Of a stretch of 64,000 nt of DNA, positions 31,610 through 43,678 are shown piece by piece (position 1 is the stretch's first letter; each line of letters starts with the position of its first letter). The position numbers and the translations under genes were made by a program. Under the pieces are notes generated by a model. The model searched no databases. It was not told the origin of the DNA and was given only the letters and a program-made list of their open reading frames with translations. Source of the stretch: Dipteris shenzhenensis (Eukaryota > Polypodiophyta > Polypodiopsida > Gleicheniales); assembly GCA_047967505.1 (NCBI GenBank), contig CM106538.1. The stretch is one strand, 5' to 3'.

Positions 31610-31840
31610 TCAAAACTCCATCTCTTTGCATGCAACATCCATGGTCACTATATGTGTGATAGGGTTGTGACAATGATACTTCTTTTGCTCTATTGAGTAT
31701 TCTAATTGAATGCATTTTTCTTCCTTTGGATCAAGCATTGTCCTCAACTCATCTGGTATATGCACATATGCAACACATCCGAAAACTTTGAAGTGTGACA
31801 CATCTAGTTTTATACCAGTATACTTCTCCTCCAGCGTCAT
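31610..31840 (-). pseudogene. Copia G integrase C-terminal fragment
   Basis: The frame reads KYTGIKLDVSHFKVFGCVAY, VHIPDELRTMLDPKEEKCI and QLEYSIEQKKYHCHNPIT, the copia block after the integrase core (LRVFGC.AYVHVP...KLD.K...CIFLGY). The catalytic core is missing; the frame begins two bases from the end of the gag frame. Confidence 0.8.
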
Positions 31841-31841
31841 A

Positions 31842-32330
31842 TCACGTATTGTTGTAGTGCAATGTTCTCTTTATAATATATACAACTATGGTGGACACTA
31901 AATCATCGTCATCTTGTTCTACTCCAATAGATCCCAAGGCATCAGCAATCTCTTTTATTTTCAACACATAGTCATTCACATACATATTTTTCTTCTTGAC
32001 ATCATTGAGCTCATTCTTCAATTGTATCTTCTTAGCCTTTGTATTGCTACTATACAGCCTTTCCAATGTGTCCAATGCATCTTGTGTAGTCTCCAAGTCT
32101 TGTATATGACCAATCATGCCATCTCTTACATTTGTAGGAATTAGATACATACATTTCTTATCCTTTTCATTCTAATCTTCCTAGGCCTTGAGTTGATCTC
32201 CATTACCTTCTCCTTTGGGGACCATGGGTTGCTCTATATCTCCACCTACATAACCCCAAAGACCTTTGCCAGCAATCAAGTAGTTACGCATTCCTAACTT
32301 CCATGGCTGATATCTTAGTCAACTTCTCAA
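31842..32330 (-). pseudogene. Copia G gag
   Basis: The N-terminal part reads MRNYLIAGKGLWGYVGGDIE in one frame; after stops, an open frame (32150-31842) gives DGMIGHIQDLETTQDALDTL, ERLYSSNTKAKKIQLKNELN and YVNDYVLKIKEIADALGSIG. This is the UBN2-type copia capsid (W..L...Y...). It ends at 31842, where the integrase fragment begins. Confidence 0.8.
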
Positions 32331-32457
32331 TTCCAATTTCCTCATCTATTTCTTAGCCAGGTCCAGCACAAAAGGAGGCAATCTAAAACTACTACTACTT
32401 AGGTGAATAGCCCCATCCCCAGGGCCAAGAAGGGGCAAAAAAGAATGTCACGTAAAT

Positions 32458-33165
32458 CAATTCCCTCTTGACTTTTAATGTTAGAGGGTTGATAGACCCT
32501 GGAAGAGGAGATGATATCTCTCATTGGTTGAGAGCTAATTCTCTCGTCGCTACTTTTCTAGCATTACAAAGAGGTCAAGGCTTGTGGAGTCAATTTGGAG
32601 AGTAGTTTGAAAACTATAGACAAAAGAAGCGTCTTGTATTATACATCCCATGTGGAAGGGAAGGGAGGGACTGCTATTGGAGTCCTCTCTCACTTAAATG
32701 GAGGGGTTACCCAAGTTGTCATAGATGACCAAAACATATGGGTGCTTCTCAAATGCTTCATCAAAGGAATTAATTTTGCAGTGATTTCTGTGTATGCCCC
32801 AAATATAGCAGCAGAAAGAAAGGCATTATGGGAGTCTCTCTTGTGTGTAAAAGGCAATTGTTTTGCCATGGGAGATTTCAACATGGTAGAAAGGAAGAGG
32901 GGCAAAATGGTTGGAAAAGGGCACTATTATCAGAGGATTTGAGCTTGATGCTTGACATGAACTCAAAAAGAACTAGCAGATGGTGGATGCATGTCCAAAT
33001 TGAAACTTCACTTGGTGCAATAATCGAATGGGAGATTGTAGCAAAGAAGCCAAGTTAGATAGTATTTATCTTTCCCAGGGTCATCTGAATAATCTTAGCT
33101 CTATAAAGACTAAGACTTTTTCCTCCCTCACTCTGTTAGAACACAAGGAAGTCAGTCTTTGGGTC
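32458..33165 (+). pseudogene. LINE ORF2 endonuclease domain
   Basis: The plus strand begins LTFNVRGLIDPGRGDDISHW, then an open frame (32595-32942) gives GGTAIGVLSHLNGGVTQVVI, FAVISVYAPNIAAERKALWE and NCFAMGDFNMVERKRGK. A shifted frame follows with TWCNNRMGDCSKEAKLDSIY and HLNNLSSIKTKTFSSL. These are the N-V-R, V-Y-A-P and G-D-F-N motifs of the apurinic-type endonuclease that nicks target DNA for LINE insertion. At 33165 it is interrupted by element H and appears to continue at 43875. Confidence 0.85.
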
Positions 33166-33169
33166 TAGA

Positions 33170-33248
33170 TGTTCAATACAACTAAGTGTACAAGTAGCTA
33201 TATCGTGTTCACTCCTCTCCGTCTCTCCCTCTCTCACTTCCGCTATCA
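33170..33248 (+). repeat. Truncated 5' LTR of element H
   Basis: 79 bp, TGTTCAATACAACTAAGTGT through CGCTATCA, matching the last part of the 3' LTR at 43787-43870. The first 110 or so bases of the LTR, including the telomere-like repeat, are missing here. Confidence 0.8.
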
Positions 33249-36190
33249 TGGTAGTTCTAGCATCGACCTCCACAACACAAACAACGAGCAAGACTATAGC
33301 ATCAAATGGCCTCCCTCTCTAGCACGAGACGAATAAACGAGCAGTGCCTCCTTCTAACGGATTCCATAGCGACGACGAAAAGCCCCTTCAACATAGCCTC
33401 GCAGAGCCAGCACCTCCAATGTGCTCAAGGGCTCCTTAGCTTTGCCATCCAGGCCAACAGCTGTAGCTTCAAGAGGCTCTCCTTCCCTCAACTCGGACAA
33501 CAGTGAATGCCTACCTGCATCAGTGGTGACTCTTAAAGTACCTGGGAACAACTTGGTTGTCCACCTCCATTCAGAGTAGCTCATATGCCGACAATCAACA
33601 AATCCTCCTATGCTTCTACCCAGCTCACACAACGTGCCAACAAGCTCCAAATCGTCCTCTAATGTCATCCACAATTGGCATCTACATGATGAGAGCCTCG
33701 ACATCAGCTCCTCAATAGCCACCGTGCTCCAAGCAAAGGTTGCTCTAGTAGAGATACAAGATGCCCACGTCCCCCAAGTCCAACCCAACTTGAAAAATAC
33801 TTCTCCTTCAGTCAACGACGACACCCAGCACTCTAGCCACAGTCACTCCGAGCTACCTAGTCTTCCATGATGGGCTCAATGCCCTCCATGGCTCCCTAGC
33901 CCAAACGACTACACTGCCACAGGCCAGGCCACAGTATCATGACCCTACCCCCATCTACACCTTGGATGACCCTCACGGTGTCTGCATAGCACCTCAGCAG
34001 AACTCCCTGTAACAAAACGGCACCAACTTCTCCAACGACCCAACCAAGCAATGTGCTTCATGCTCCTCCGACTGCCCTAATGGAATCTTCTAGATTTCGG
34101 TGCATCCTTAGAAGATTCTGGCCCACAAGAAACTGACACATGGTAGATTGAAGTTAATCGTGGTTGAGTTTAGTTGACCTCAGGTTTGGGCAATGGATAA
34201 GGCCATGTGGCACTCGTCTAAAAACAGCAAGGGTGAGGGCCTCCTAAGGATATCTTGGCTCATTTTCTAACACATGGCAGACATGCCATATCAATTGCCA
34301 TATCATCATGGCCATGTGGCAATGCATAGTCATCAGTGCTAGCTAGGCACGCTTCTCTCTCCATAGGCACAGTGCATTTCTGCATGTGACCCTCATGCCG
34401 CAACATCACACTCCATCCACCATCATCATTTTGCCCTCTCTTGTGATCAAATCCTTCCGAGGGCCGTATCTTTTGATCCAGAGGGAATTTTGCAGCACTC
34501 CAAAAAGCAAAAATGCTCACCAGCTCATGCTGTATGCGTTGAGGACCTTACCATCTGACATTTCCACATGTCATCATCATTGAATATTCATCATTGGAAG
34601 CACCTCTTGATCCACTACATCGTACCTAGCACATAAAATGAATCCAGATAAAATTCATTCTGCTGCATTTGATGCTTCAACACATAGTCTAGATATAGAC
34701 TAGCTCAGCTATAGAGGAGATCCAACTCCACCAAGCCAACTAAGCCATTGCCATATCACCCAATTAGTTCCCATGGTTCTATTGTCAATAAACACATTCA
34801 CAAATCTGACACAAGCTTTTAGTACCCTTGACATTTGGCACTTCAACACCTCAATGTGACACTTGGCAGATAGATCTTCCTTGGATTTAAGATTGTTGCA
34901 TTCTATTTGCACACACATGCCACCATGTAAAGTCACACATCTGTTGACTATTTTTAGGCGTTAGTTCCTGCGCACATACACAGCGCACATACACATTAGC
35001 CTTGTACAGCCTCTTTGTTACTCACCATCATTTCACTACACGCTTGATCCATGGCACACACTTGTTCTTCTTCCACCATGACTTGGTTTTGATAGTCTAG
35101 CGTAAGCCCCCAGTGGTAGCTCTCATACAATGTTCTCATGGGTAGACACTCTCACCAAAAGATGAGTAAGCCTCTTTCATAGAGCACTAGACTGCCTCCA
35201 GCATGGAGTTATCCACACCACTTAGTTGATGATACACCAATCATGACCCCAGACGAGATCCATAAGTGGAAAGAGAACCTTCTTTGACCATTTATTGCCA
35301 CAGGGTATGTCCTAGTGTATGATGCCGACTCGAGCCTCATGGGGCTTGAGAGATCGGATGCAGGTTCTCCACATGTTAGCATGGATTAGCTCGTAGTTTT
35401 TGATCATGCACATTTCTTGGTAAGCCCTTAACACAAGGCACATTTGATAGTAAGCCCTCAGCACCAAGGCAAATCTGACAGTAACAGTCCCACTCATATT
35501 AGCATAGATTGATTGCAGTGATGCAAAGTCATCATCTTCATGTATGGATCTGACTCCATCTTTTGCCATAGATGCAAATACTCAGCAGGAGCTCACCAAT
35601 GATCATGAAGTTATTCAACAGGTAAGTCCTCAATACGAGGCACCCACATCTCCAGTCGCATGCGGAGATTTCTGCCACAGTGCATTTAGCTCTTTAGGTG
35701 ATTCCATCTAGAATCCATCACTGATGCTTTCACCCCTAATATGGAGCATCCTATGGACACAGTTTCCACGATCATTTTACATCAGCAGATCGATCTTCAG
35801 GACATTTCAGCATCGGTGTAGTCATGTCACATTGCACCACCCTTGGATCCAGTTATCACCACCTTTGATCAACAGATCATTCCTTAGCATGAGGATAGTT
35901 ATGCAGCAGTGCGGTCCTGCCCCAGTACAGTGGACATTACGGGAGAAATGGGGTCTCAAAAGGGCCTCCAATTAGTGTTTCCTAATTTCAAGGGATTAGA
36001 GAGGGATTTGAGGTGTACCAATGAGAGTGATTATTTGTATGGGACACTGGTATGTTGTGTTGTACAAAAGGACATGTTGAGCATTTATGGTTGGGGAGAC
36101 CTCTAACCCATGGTCCTCACTCCTAGCCATTGATCTGGTCTCTAATCCAAGGGTCATGTTCAAATTTATGGTAGAGCACTCCTAGCCATT
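33249..36190 (+). other. Internal region of element H, no recognised domain
   Basis: Overlapping frames occur on both strands at 33306-33870 (156 codons minus; 66 and 86 codons plus), with serine-rich, low-complexity products and no domain. Stops are dense from 33900 to 36190. I see no CCHC knuckle, protease, RT or integrase motif. Confidence 0.45.
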
Positions 36191-36425
36191 AGATCAATGG
36201 GTAGATCCAAGGGAGGGGATGAGGGGAAAATGTGCTTCAATCTGGTCCATGGATCAAGGGGTGGATCCAAGGGAGGAGATGAGAGTAAAAGATGCTCCAA
36301 TCTGGTCCATAGTCCAAGGTGTGGATCCAAGGGAGGGGATGAGTGCAAAAGGCACTTCAGTCTAGTCCATAGATCAAGGCTAGATCCAAGAAGGTGAGAG
36401 CAAATGGACCTTCAATCCGGGCCAT
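36191..36425 (+). repeat. 60-bp tandem repeat, about four units
   Basis: Units start at 36191, 36251, 36311 and 36371 with an exact 60-bp period for the first three; each contains TGGATCCAAGGGAGGGGATG and ends TCTGGTCCAT. Because 60 is a multiple of three, an open frame of 66 codons (GGSKGGDE repeats) is produced by the repeat, not by selection. The last unit is shortened. Confidence 0.9.
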
Positions 36426-37132
36426 CCAAACATGTGCTTTGATCTAGGCCCTTGATCTTGGATCTTCATCTCCACCATCCAAAATGCACCTTCATCCTAG
36501 CCCTCCAAACAAGCACTGGCCATTAATCTTGGATCTAGATCAAGGGTGCACATGAAAAGGTGCCTTTTCCCTCTTAATGAGGCCTCCAAAACTGAAACCT
36601 TTCCCTCCCCTTGTCAGATCTTACCACTTGGATCCCACTAAAGCCATCCTAGGCCTTTGATCCATCCACCACCCATCTCCATCCAAAGGCCAAGGTTGAT
36701 TAATTTCAAACAATGTTAGTTGAATAAATGCTAAGGGGCCCTTAGCCCATGGGTTACCATAGTGGTTCACTTGTAATTAGCTTAATCCATTTCTTAATTA
36801 ATTCCTTATGAGGCCCTTTTGAGACCCCAATTCTCCCCTAATGCATCATTAGGTTCAACCATGGTACAACCTGGGGAGACTTAGTGTTTCATCATGCACT
36901 TATGGCTGTAGTATACAATCCATACTTGATGCAGATTTGTAGTTGTATCCACGACTATAGATCAGTCCCTTCATCAGCATTTGACAATGCATATGCCTCA
37001 AGGACATCTATGCATTCTCAATTCTATTTCAGGCTTCTAAGCCTTTATACTATCAGCTCATTCTTGATGAGCCTATGATAGATGCTACATCCCATTCCGA
37101 TGGATGTTTAGCTATACACACATCGGATGACC
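36426..37132 (+). other. Element H interior, no gene
   Basis: Continues the AT-moderate non-coding interior. Phrases such as TGGATCT/GATCTTGGATC recur near 36450-36560, echoing the 60-bp repeat. No coding evidence. Confidence 0.35.
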
Positions 37133-37302
37133 TGAGAGTGCTCTCAATGGAAGTAGAATGGAAGAGGGAGAGAGAGAAACAAAGAGCCACACTAGTTTTT
37201 GGTGGGTGCAGAACACCCTAATCTTCTTTTTCATTCATTTATATATGTGTTTGAGTATTGTACATAACCGAGGTAAAGGCACAGTGACCCTTAACCCCCA
37301 CA
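37133..37302 (-). repeat. 3' LTR of copia I
   Basis: On the minus strand it starts TGTGGGGGTTAAGGGTCACT after the purine-rich TTTAAGTGGGAGG and ends GAGAGCACTCTCA at 37133. About 170 bp, short for a plant copia. The inner 105 bp match the 5' copy at 42857-42961 with a few substitutions. Confidence 0.8.
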
Positions 37303-38831
37303 ACCTCCCACTTAAAGGACAATGTGCCTTTAAGGGAGAACAACCATGAGCATACTATCCAATGCCCATCAATACATGACAATACTCAAACGCTGACTAG
37401 GTAGACTCTTCGTCAGCATATCTGTAGGGTTATCATTTGTATGAACCTTGACAAGCTCTATGCGCTTGTCCTCAAGTACCTCCCTGATGAAATGGTACCT
37501 GACCTCAATGTGTTTGGTCTTTGCATGAAAGACCGGATTCCGTGCTAGCTAAATAGCACTCATGGAATCACTATGCAATGTCGGTACACCTATATGAATC
37601 CCCAAATCTACCACTAGCCGATCAAGCCATGTAGCCTCCTTGCAACCCTCTGTGGCTGCAACATACTCAGCCTCTGTGGTAGACAAAGCAATGCACTTCT
37701 GTGCACGAGACATCCACGACACTGCACCACCTGCAAAGGTGAACACATAACTAGAAGTGGATCTCCTACTATCCACATGCCCTGCATAGTCTGAATCTGT
37801 GTACCCAAGTACACGCATGTCTCCTCTACCAAAGTAGATGCACATCTCCTTGGTACCCTTCATGTACCTCATGATGCACTTAACTGCCTCCCAATGCCTC
37901 TTTCCTAGATTAGCCATATACCGACTAACATCTCCCACTGCAAATGCAATGTCTGGTCTAGCAGCTATCATAGCATACATAAGACTCCCAACCGCTAATG
38001 CATAAGTAACCTTGGCCATCATGGCCCTCTCCTCATCTGATTTGGGACTATCTATATGACTCAGTTTCACATATGGAGGCAATGGAGTACTCACTGCCTT
38101 CCCCTCCTCCATATTGAAATGCTGCAATACTTTTGTAACATACTCCTTCTGTGAAAGCCAAAGGAGTTTCCTACTCCGATCATGCGTGATGCGCATATCA
38201 AGAATATGACCTGCAAATCCCAAATCCTTCATATCAAAGGCCTCATGCAACTTGGCCTTTAATGCATCTAGCTCATAAGTATTCTTGCTAGCCAATAGCA
38301 TATCATCCACATATAGTGCCAGGAGTATTAGGCTATTATCCTTAGCCCTTTTAGTGTAGAGGCAGTGATCAATTTCACTCTTCTTAAACCCTGGGACTGA
38401 ATGAAAGCATCAAACTTCTCATACCATTCTCTAGGTGCTTGCTTAAGACCATAGAGACTCTTCTTCAGCTTGCAAACTAAATGCTCTTTGCCCTTTTCTT
38501 CAAAGCCTTCCGACTGAACCATGTAAATTTCCTCAGGCAAATCCCCATGCAAGAAAGCTGTCTTGACATCCATCTGCATAAGCTCCATATCCTTTGTTGC
38601 CACTAGTCTAAGCATGCATCTAAGTGTGGTCATCTTCACAATTGGAGAGAATATCTCATCAAAGTCCACACCCTTCTCTTGCTTGAACCCTTTAGCGACC
38701 AAACGGGCCTTGTACCTAGGCACATCATCACCTGTGACCTTCATCTTATAGACCCATTTACATGGCAATGCTTTCTTTCCATGTGGCAAAGAAACCAAGT
38801 CCCAAGTCTTATTCTTCATAAGTGAACTCAT
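37303..38831 (-). pseudogene. Copia I reverse transcriptase and RNase H
   Basis: [42 protein letters not shown], the first catalytic aspartate in LMQMDVKTAFLHGDLPEEIY and SLYGLKQAPREWYEKFDAFI. After one frameshift (38310-38330) the YVDDMLLAS motif follows, then KVTYALAVGSLMYAMIAARP and RNase H VLGYTDSDYAGHVDSRRSTS, ALSTTEAEYVAATEGCKEAT and HSDSMSAI. TAG at 37549-37551 interrupts a frame that resumes LARNPVFHAKTKHIEVRYHF and DMLTKSLPSQRL. All catalytic acidic residues of RT and RNase H are present. Confidence 0.9.
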
Positions 38832-39225
38832 CTATGATTGCATAGCATACTCCCACTTGCATTGATCCTCGTGCATCATAGCCACTCTGTTGTAAGAAGG
38901 CTCCCCGCAATCAATAAGCATCACATAGTCTGCCCCTGGAACAAACCTATCAGGCGGTCTAGACACTCTAGATGATCTTCTCAAGGGCATTTGAGCTTGC
39001 TGTCCCACCTACATATCAGCCATATTTGGCTCATCATTTCCACAAATAGATGATCCATCATCTACCCTTGATTGTATACCTATGGGAGTACTTGGTGGTA
39101 CCATTTCTTGCACATTTCGTGCATGGACAGCTTGCTGTCTATCAATATATGCAGGTGGATTCACGTCTTAGAAAGTGATTCTCCTCATTTCCACATCCCT
39201 AATGGGTGCCTTATGCATCTTCTTC
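38832..39225 (-). pseudogene. Copia I integrase-RT linker
   Basis: Connects the integrase C-terminus to RT. It has no recognised domain and several stops; fragments such as RRSSRVSRPPDRFVPGADYV-like basic text are typical of this variable linker. Confidence 0.5.
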
Positions 39226-41408
39226 TCATTGAAGGCTGTGTATGATCTTCTTTGCTTCTGGATCCCATAGACGATAGCCCATCTCTCCACTTTCACCATA
39301 ACCCAGAAAGATGCATTTCCTAGACTTAGGATCTAGCTTCTTTCGAAGCTCTTTTGGCACATGTGCATATACCTCACACCCAAATATACACAAATGAGAG
39401 TAAGAGGGCTTCTTGCCACTCCATGCCTCTTTAGAAATACCACCATCCAAACTCTTACTAGGTGATCTATTGATCACGTGCACTGTAGTCTTCATTGCCT
39501 CAGCCCAAAAACCACCAGAAAGACTTGCATTGGAAAGCATGCATTGCAACCTTTCTTGAATGGTATGGTTCATCTTTTTTGCAATTGGATTTTTCTTTGG
39601 AGTATGAGGGGATGTGAGCTCCCTCTTAATCCCATGTGTATCACAAAAATGCTGAAAGCCATGAGAGAGATACTCTCCACCATTGTTAGTCCGTAGGCAT
39701 TTAAGCGTTCTACCTGACTGTGATTCTCAACCAAGGCCAGCCATTTCTGAAATACTTGGAACACATCACTCTTCCGAGCTATAGCATAAGCCCACACTTT
39801 CCTAGTTGCATCATCCATGAATGTCACATAGTATTCAGCCCCGGCTAATGATGGTGTAAACATGGGACCACATACGTCTGAATGCACCAAATCAAGATTT
39901 TCAAACTCTTTCTTTCCCCTCCTTTTATGGGCTGATTTATTCTGCTTCCCATAGAGATAGTGCTCACAAAATTCAAAATTAGAGAAACTCAAATGCGGTA
40001 TATAACTCAAACAGCATAAGAGTTTCATCCCATTTTGGCTCATATGGCCCAACTGGCAATGCCATAAAGAAGTGCTTGGCTGCTCGGTTATTGCAACAAC
40101 ATGATCAAACACCCCTGATACATGTAAGGGATACAAAGTCCCACACTTGGCACTCCTGGCCAAAAGCATAGAGCCCTTCTCAATTTTCCAACTCCCAGAA
40201 CCACAGATGGTTTGAAAACCAGCATCATCTAGCTGACCCATTGAAATGAGACTCTTGGTCAGCTTAGGCACATGTCTCACATTTTTCAAAATAAATGCAG
40301 ACCCATTTGCAAAAGAAAACTTTATGTCACCTACTCCCACTATGTCACATGCATAGTCATTTCCAAGATGCACACAACCTGTCTTTCCACTGTCATAAGT
40401 GGAGAACCATTCCCTATGGGGAGTAACATGGAATGAAGCACCAGAATCCAAAATCCAATCCTGGGAATATGCATCCTCTGAAGTGGTAAGCAACTCTGCC
40501 GATAAACTAGACATGAAGAGAATGTCATTGTCACTATCATGTGTGACTGCATTGATCTCCTCGATCTTCACTTTTCCTTTGTCCTCCCTTACACTCTCTT
40601 GCTTTTGATTTGCACCCCGATTTACATTCTTTTTCTTATCCTTTTGCTCTCTTTTAAGCTTGTAGCAATCCTTTTTCATGTGGGCCTTCTTGCCACAATA
40701 GTGACACTCAATGTTCCATGCAATGGACTTGCTACAAGACTTCCCTCTTTCTTGAAACTTCCCCTTAGATTGTGATATGTCCCTTTGCACATTTAAGGCT
40801 GCATCATGCTTGTTGCCTTCCATTGACTTCCATCTAATCTCCTCGGCCAACAAGCTACCAACCACATCATCAAAGTTCAATACTCCACCAGGTGCAGAGT
40901 TACTGATAGCAGTACGAAAAGTATCCCATGAGGATGGTAATGAGCATAAGAGAAATATTGCCTTCATTTTCGCGTCGAAATTCAACTTTTGAGCTTGAAG
41001 CTGACTGAAAATGATATTCAATTCATTCAAGTGCAAAGCTATGGATACTCCCTCCTTCATGTGTAGCTCAAACAATCTCTTCATGAGATAGACTTTGTTT
41101 GAGGCAGTCTCTTTCTCATATGTAGCACACAACTTTTTCCATAAAGCTTCCGTAGTCTTTTCAGTGACTATTGTGAAATAAACTGTCTCCCCAAGATGAA
41201 GTCTAATGGTAGACTTTGCCAATGCATCCAACTCATTTCATTCATCTGTGGACATAGCTGCAGGCTTAACTGCAATCCCTTGCAAGGGTTTTATCTGCTT
41301 CTTTTGAATAAGCACATCCCTTATATGTTCTTTCCATAAAGAAAAGTTTGTCCCATCAAACTTTTTAATGCTGAAAAACTCCTTTTCAGACATGGAAGAG
41401 GATGCCAT
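39226..41408 (-). pseudogene. Copia I gag, protease and integrase
   Basis: Gag starts MASSSMSEKEFFSIKKFDGT at 41408. A TGA (41238-41240) replaces the usual Trp in TDEWNEL, then 553 open codons follow. They include capsid (LWKKLCATYEKETASNKVYL), knuckle CHYCGKKAHMKKDC (CX2CX4HX4C), protease WILDSGASFHVT, pre-integrase LWHCQLGHMSQNGMKLL and integrase FENLDLVHSDVCGP. One frameshift near 39720 hides the second catalytic D (CLRTNNGGEYLSH in the other frame). The frame from 39573 continues MNHTIQERLQCMLSNASLSG to KLDPKSRKCIFLGYGE. It is close to functional but broken. Confidence 0.9.
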
Positions 41409-42842
41409 GATGCAAATAAAGGAAAATCCTAAATGCTAGTGCTTGCAAGAGAGAATCACACAAAATACCAGGTGCACCCAAATGTGTATGCCACAATAGA
41501 GTGAAATATCACCAAAACTCAAAGCTCAAAGCATCAAAAGCTACAGCTGACTCATGTGCATGTACTATGCATCCATATGAGCAAATCTGGCCCAAAAGAA
41601 AATGCCAACTACAATGGCAATCCAAAATGCCAATAAGTGCCAAATGGCTCAAGCATAAACACTATCCATGGGCATATGCATCAACAATATCTCATCCAAG
41701 AGAGCATAACACTATCAGTGCATCAACTGGAATGTGTTAAAGCTGTCCCTCAACATAAAATAGCATCCATGTGCAAAGCGTCCATAAAAAATAGCATCCC
41801 ATAAGGCAATCTGGGCCTATCAGTGCATCCAATAAGGATTGCAATGCATCCAAATGGCCTATAAATCATCCACTGCAACCCAATGCACACTACAAATGAG
41901 CGCACATGGCTCAAACTACAACCAGAGTGATCTGCATAAGGTATGCTCAAGAAATCATGGTCCCACTTCAATGACCACTATTGAAAATAGAACCTGAGAT
42001 GCCTCAAAACATGGGTGCCATTGCATAATCAGACTCAGCAAGACAATTTGCAAATACCTCTCTTCTGCTAGAACTCCAAAATCCCAACCGATGAGTGAGA
42101 AATGGGAGTTAACACTTATCCACTGCCATGTGGCATAAACCTCAAAATGAAAAATGCATAACAGAGAGACGAAATCAGATACACAGAGATCTATAACTCT
42201 AAAAATACTCCACCGAATCACGCAAGAACTAACAGGTAGGGGTTTTTAGGTGTCCGAAATGCAATGGGATAGACGGTTTTGGAAACCAAGGTCCCAATCA
42301 TTGGGTCCAACACACGGACTGAAAAACGTTTTTGGAAATTAAACTATTTGTAAACTCCACCAGAGTGTGAATGATGAGCAACATAGAAGTTTTAAGACCT
42401 CCTGAGTCCACCAAAACTAACAGATTTGCAAATGGTTGCCCTAAACTTGTTCCAACACCCGGGCAGAAAAACGTTGAAACTGACATAGTGAGTCATAAAT
42501 CCAACAAAATGATCCCAAATTCAAGAATGAAGGTATTTCCAAGCTCCTGAAGTGAAATGGATACCAAAAGCTAGAAATGGTTGCCTCTACAAGTCAATAC
42601 GGAGTCTATGTCGTTGAACAGAACAGGGAAAAGCTTAAAAATGACTTTTTCTTTGAAAACACTTAACAGGCTCTCAAAACCACTTTGCAAAACCAAAGTG
42701 ACTTTTCCAAACGTTCCTTCAAGGTCTCTATGCACTCGGATGCAAGTAAAGTCACCCACAAAGCTTTCCACAGAGCTTCTCCTTCCTCCCACAGAGCTGC
42801 TGAGCTTCTAGGCATTCACGCACGCTCAGCTAGATCACTCGG
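41409..42842 (-). other. Leader of copia I
   Basis: 1.4 kb between the primer-binding site and gag. It is rich in CATCCA/GCATCAA-like short repeats on the plus strand (41660-41880), and no gene is recognised. The long leader is unusual relative to the short LTR. Confidence 0.55.
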
Positions 42843-42854
42843 GCTTTGATATCA
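42843..42854 (-). other. Primer-binding site of copia I (tRNA-iMet type)
   Basis: TGATATCAAAGC on the minus strand, two bases after the LTR end. It differs from TGGTATCAGAGC at two G-to-A positions, consistent with decay of an initiator-Met site. Confidence 0.8.
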
Positions 42855-42856
42855 GT

Positions 42857-42961
42857 TGAGAGTGCTCTCAATGAAAGCAGAACGGAAGAGGGAGAGAGAG
42901 AAATAGAGAGCCACACTAGTTTTTGGTGGGTGCAGAACACCCTAATCTTCTTTTTCATTCA
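42857..42961 (-). repeat. 5' LTR of copia I (partial)
   Basis: 105 bp matching the inner part of the 3' LTR, from GAATGAAAAAGAAGATTAGG to CACTCTCA. The outer part that begins TGTGGGGG in the 3' copy is replaced by unrelated sequence (GCTCATGACAG) at 42962. Confidence 0.85.
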
Positions 42962-43668
42962 GCTCATGACAGTTGAGCATATAGGTTCGACAGGTTGCCG
43001 TACCTTGTAAGATTTACGGGCCTATTCTTTTAGCAGAGTAGTGTATCATATTTGCACCTTTGGCCCCAGATTTTCAGCCCCTAGATCACTCTATTTGCAC
43101 CAACTATGCAGTCTTCTTCGACCCTACATCATTCAACAAAGGTTATACCTCTACTACAGCATACCTCATACATTGCTACTAGTTCTTTTGGGTTGGTGAC
43201 ACTCTCATTTGTCACAACCTATCGGATTCTTTCTCCATCGCTACATCGACTAGCCTCACATCCGAATGCCTCTTCTACAAAGTAGCTGCATAGTCCACAG
43301 TGACTCATGACATGTTTAGCACATAGCCATACACACCATTATTCACGCAGTCATCTTTCAATCGACCAGTCTCCAGGTGACTTTACTTTTTGCACATTTC
43401 CTTCCTCTTCCCTTCGGCCTATCTTTTAGGTTTTATTCCCCAAGGTGAAGGATGACCCATAACCTAAGAGGGGGTAATCCACTTTCTGTATAGGATCGTG
43501 AGTTATACACATTGTACAAGTTTTCGTTATGTAGTCAATGTGCTTGCATATGCACATACTACTCTGATTTCTTTCAATTTTCTTTATAGTTTTGGATTCT
43601 ATCATATGCACCAAACAAAATCATCAAAAAGGTCTTGTACATGCACCTTCTACTTACCCAGTGCAATT
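42962..43668 (+). other. Element H interior, right of copia I
   Basis: No coding domain. A polypurine-like CCTAAGAGGGGG occurs at 43463-43474 in addition to the one beside the LTR at 43669. Consistent with the 3' untranslated part of H. Confidence 0.4.
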
Positions 43669-43678
43669 TAAGAGGGGG
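43669..43678 (+). other. Polypurine tract of element H
   Basis: TAAGAGGGGG lies directly before the LTR start TGTTGAGGATGG at 43679, as expected for the plus-strand primer. Confidence 0.75.

Larger units (their letters stand above)
30040..32330 (-). mobile_element. Ty1/copia retrotransposon G (minus strand, deleted)
   Basis: Reading leftward: gag (32330-31842), then directly the integrase C-terminus (31840-31610), RT (31060-30400) and RNase H (30236-30042). Protease and the integrase core are missing between gag and 31840. No LTR was recognised at either end. Stops and frameshifts are frequent. Confidence 0.8.
37133..42961 (-). mobile_element. Ty1/copia retrotransposon I (nearly complete)
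   Basis: Reading leftward from 42961: partial 5' LTR, primer-binding site, 1.4-kb leader, gag from 41408, zinc knuckle, protease, integrase, RT, RNase H, polypurine tract and 170-bp 3' LTR. Only a few nonsense codons and frameshifts separate it from an intact copia, so it is the youngest-looking coding element here. It lies inside element H. The 5' LTR lacks its outer 65 or so bases. Confidence 0.9.

Noticed and set aside
33354-33824. 156-codon minus-strand frame in element H
   Set aside because: Overlaps plus-strand frames, opposite to the element's polypurine-defined strand, and matches no family; reported only as part of the interior.
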